Source: Latrodectus hesperus
Lineage: Eukaryota > Arthropoda > Arachnida > Araneae > Theridiidae
DNA: 64,000 nt
Reading direction: 5' to 3'
NCBI GenBank assembly: GCA_037975125.1
Contig: CM075857.1
Location: 40,225,936 to 40,289,935, forward strand
Shown: positions 62,492 to 64,000 of the stretch, piece by piece
Layout of the letters: the number at the start of each line of letters is the position of its first letter
Numbering within the stretch: position 1 is the stretch's first letter
Program-made: the position numbers and the translations under genes
The notes under the pieces: model-generated
What the model was told of the DNA's origin: nothing
Seen by the model: the letters and a program-made list of their open reading frames with translations, nothing else
The model's database searches: none

Positions 62492-63670
62492 GCAAGTGTG
62501 AGCCTTCCAAGACATTGAATCATTCTATTCGAATGTCCATCGTCATTGTTTATTGCACCACTTCAAACTGGTAACTGCAATTTACAAGGAAAAATAATCG
62601 TAGGTTTGAATATTTTCCGGACATTCTACTGTGATATGTCAAATGGTCCTTGCGGATGGAATAGACTCTACTTGTCATGATTGCAGAAAACACCAAATTT
62701 CCATATTAATGCGCACAATATATGTGTCCTCATATCTACTAATCTGATATCTATGAGTGTGATGTTATGCAGTGATGCGACGAAATGGTTCCAATCGTTT
62801 CGTAAGATAGCCACAACTTCTTACATCCACCGATTCATGTCAAGCACAATTGTTGCTGGATTATATTTGACTACAAAACCAATAACTATATATCAAATTT
62901 CCAAAAAGGATATTCCTCTCCGCTATAAATAACAATTATTTTTCGAGGGTACTCTTAAATGTGTTTGACTGACATTCGTTTTACTTTATAGGCATACTGA
63001 TATTACACCTTAAAAAAATAATGAAAAAACAAGTGATGCTCTTCAAAACGGCAGTTTAACCTTTCTATATATACAGTTTTGAAAGGACCAGTAATCAACC
63101 ATAAAATCAGAAAATTCTAATCATAAACATATCACTATGCCTCAAATTTCACGTGATTTGGATTAATCTTGCTTGGAATTCAATTTTTGATTGCAGACAA
63201 TGTATTGCATTCAAATTTTTTATTTCTTAAAACTATGAAAAGTTATTGCTGTAAGAATAAAATTTAAAAGTTTAAGTAGTACAAAAAATGAGTAAGTGTG
63301 ATCAAAATTATGCAGTGGTCTTGAATAGGTTTTAACATTAAGTGAAATTAAACTACTTACCCTGGGCGTCAATAGAATAGGACTCATATTACTAATTTTA
63401 ATCCTTAGCTAAATATTCTCGCGCCTCCCGAATATGAAAAAAATAATATGGTTCAAGAGTTTACATTTAAGCAATTAAAAAAAACATATCATATTAAGCT
63501 ATCATTTTTTATAAAAATGGAATGGTGAAAATAATATCCAGATAGTTAACTCTATAAACATTAAAGATATTTAGTAATGACAATCTTTTCCTCATAAAAG
63601 AAAATAAGAATTTTTAAAATTCGATATTTTTATTATTTTCAATATTATTATATTATACCAAATGAAAACT
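62492..63670. other. Old repeat remainder and AT-rich stretch
   Basis: From 62492 to about 62940 the GC-richer host repeat interrupted by the (CAA)n element continues; it could not be classified. Nothing is seen in the rest. Confidence 0.4.
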
Positions 63671-63673
63671 ATA

Positions 63674-63765
<92 letters not shown>

Positions 63766-63770
63766 AATAA
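63671..63770. repeat. (TA)n microsatellite
   Basis: TA dinucleotides with two ATTATA interruptions, followed by a short (ATA)n run. Confidence 0.95.
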
Positions 63771-63849
63771 TAATAATAATAAGCTAAATTAGAATAATAT
63801 AATACGAGTTATTTGATAATGTAACCAATTTAATACAATTCTAAATTTA

Positions 63850-64000
63850 TTAATGTTCCTTTATTTTACCCCTACATTGACGTCCTAAAACACAGGTGCC
63901 AGCTAATTCCTAAGACCTTTCTTATACATTTAAGAACCCCGTAGCATCCCCTATATAAACCCCTTTCAATAAATAACAGTGCACAGATGTCTGTTAGCCA
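63850..64000 (+). promoter_or_regulatory. Possible LTR or promoter at the window edge
   Basis: A less AT-rich patch contains CTATATAAACCCC (TATA box, near 63951) and AATAAA (near 63969) 18 bases apart, a compact arrangement like the U3/R part of an LTR. The element would continue outside the window. This is inference from two motifs only. Confidence 0.25.

Overview
The window looks like AT-rich nuclear DNA from an arthropod, most likely a spider. This is an inference from very long introns, many (TA)n microsatellites, several tRNA-derived SINE families, a MATH/BTB gene of the kind expanded in arachnids, and transposon relics of types common in spider genomes. No search was run, so the species is not assigned. 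Most of the 64 kb is non-coding. I support only two host genes with confidence.

Left part (about 7.1 to 18.8 kb, minus strand): the two 3'-most coding exons of a rhodopsin-family neuropeptide receptor of the GnRH/AKH/corazonin type. They are separated by an 11-kb intron and joined by phase-compatible splice sites. That intron holds a dead hAT transposon with a perfect 8-bp target duplication, a tRNA-SINE with a 13-bp duplication, one copy of an unnamed dispersed repeat, and long (AT)n tracts. Exons for TM1 to TM4 were not found.

Middle part (18.8 to 43.5 kb): more SINEs, a probable 503-bp TIR element with TAA target sites, and a 4131-bp Ty3/gypsy-type LTR element (26661-30791). The LTR element has two LTRs of equal length that look identical, a primer-binding site matching tRNA-Leu(CAA), and one long frame in which Gag is fused in frame to the tail of RNase H and a complete-looking integrase. 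Protease, reverse transcriptase and most of RNase H are absent. Further on are a GC-richer island with two phase-compatible candidate exons of unknown identity, a DUF4371/ZMYM1-like transposase relic split by a SINE, and the RNase H end of a decayed LINE.

Right part (43.5 to 64 kb): relics of a DUF4817-type TIR element and a Tc1-like element, several short near-perfect palindromes, and an intact 918-codon minus-strand gene (56323-59079). That gene encodes a MATH-like domain followed by two complete tandem BTB-BACK modules and further partial repeats, probably with a 5'UTR intron. A 14-bp-flanked element with a (CAA)n tail lies at 62.1-62.5 kb. The right edge carries TATA and polyA motifs that could be the start of another LTR.

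The most unusual items are the Gag-integrase element, the multi-BTB gene, a three-copy unnamed dispersed repeat, the shared (AAC)n tails of unrelated elements, and a 33-bp minisatellite whose early variation is silent in the open frame.
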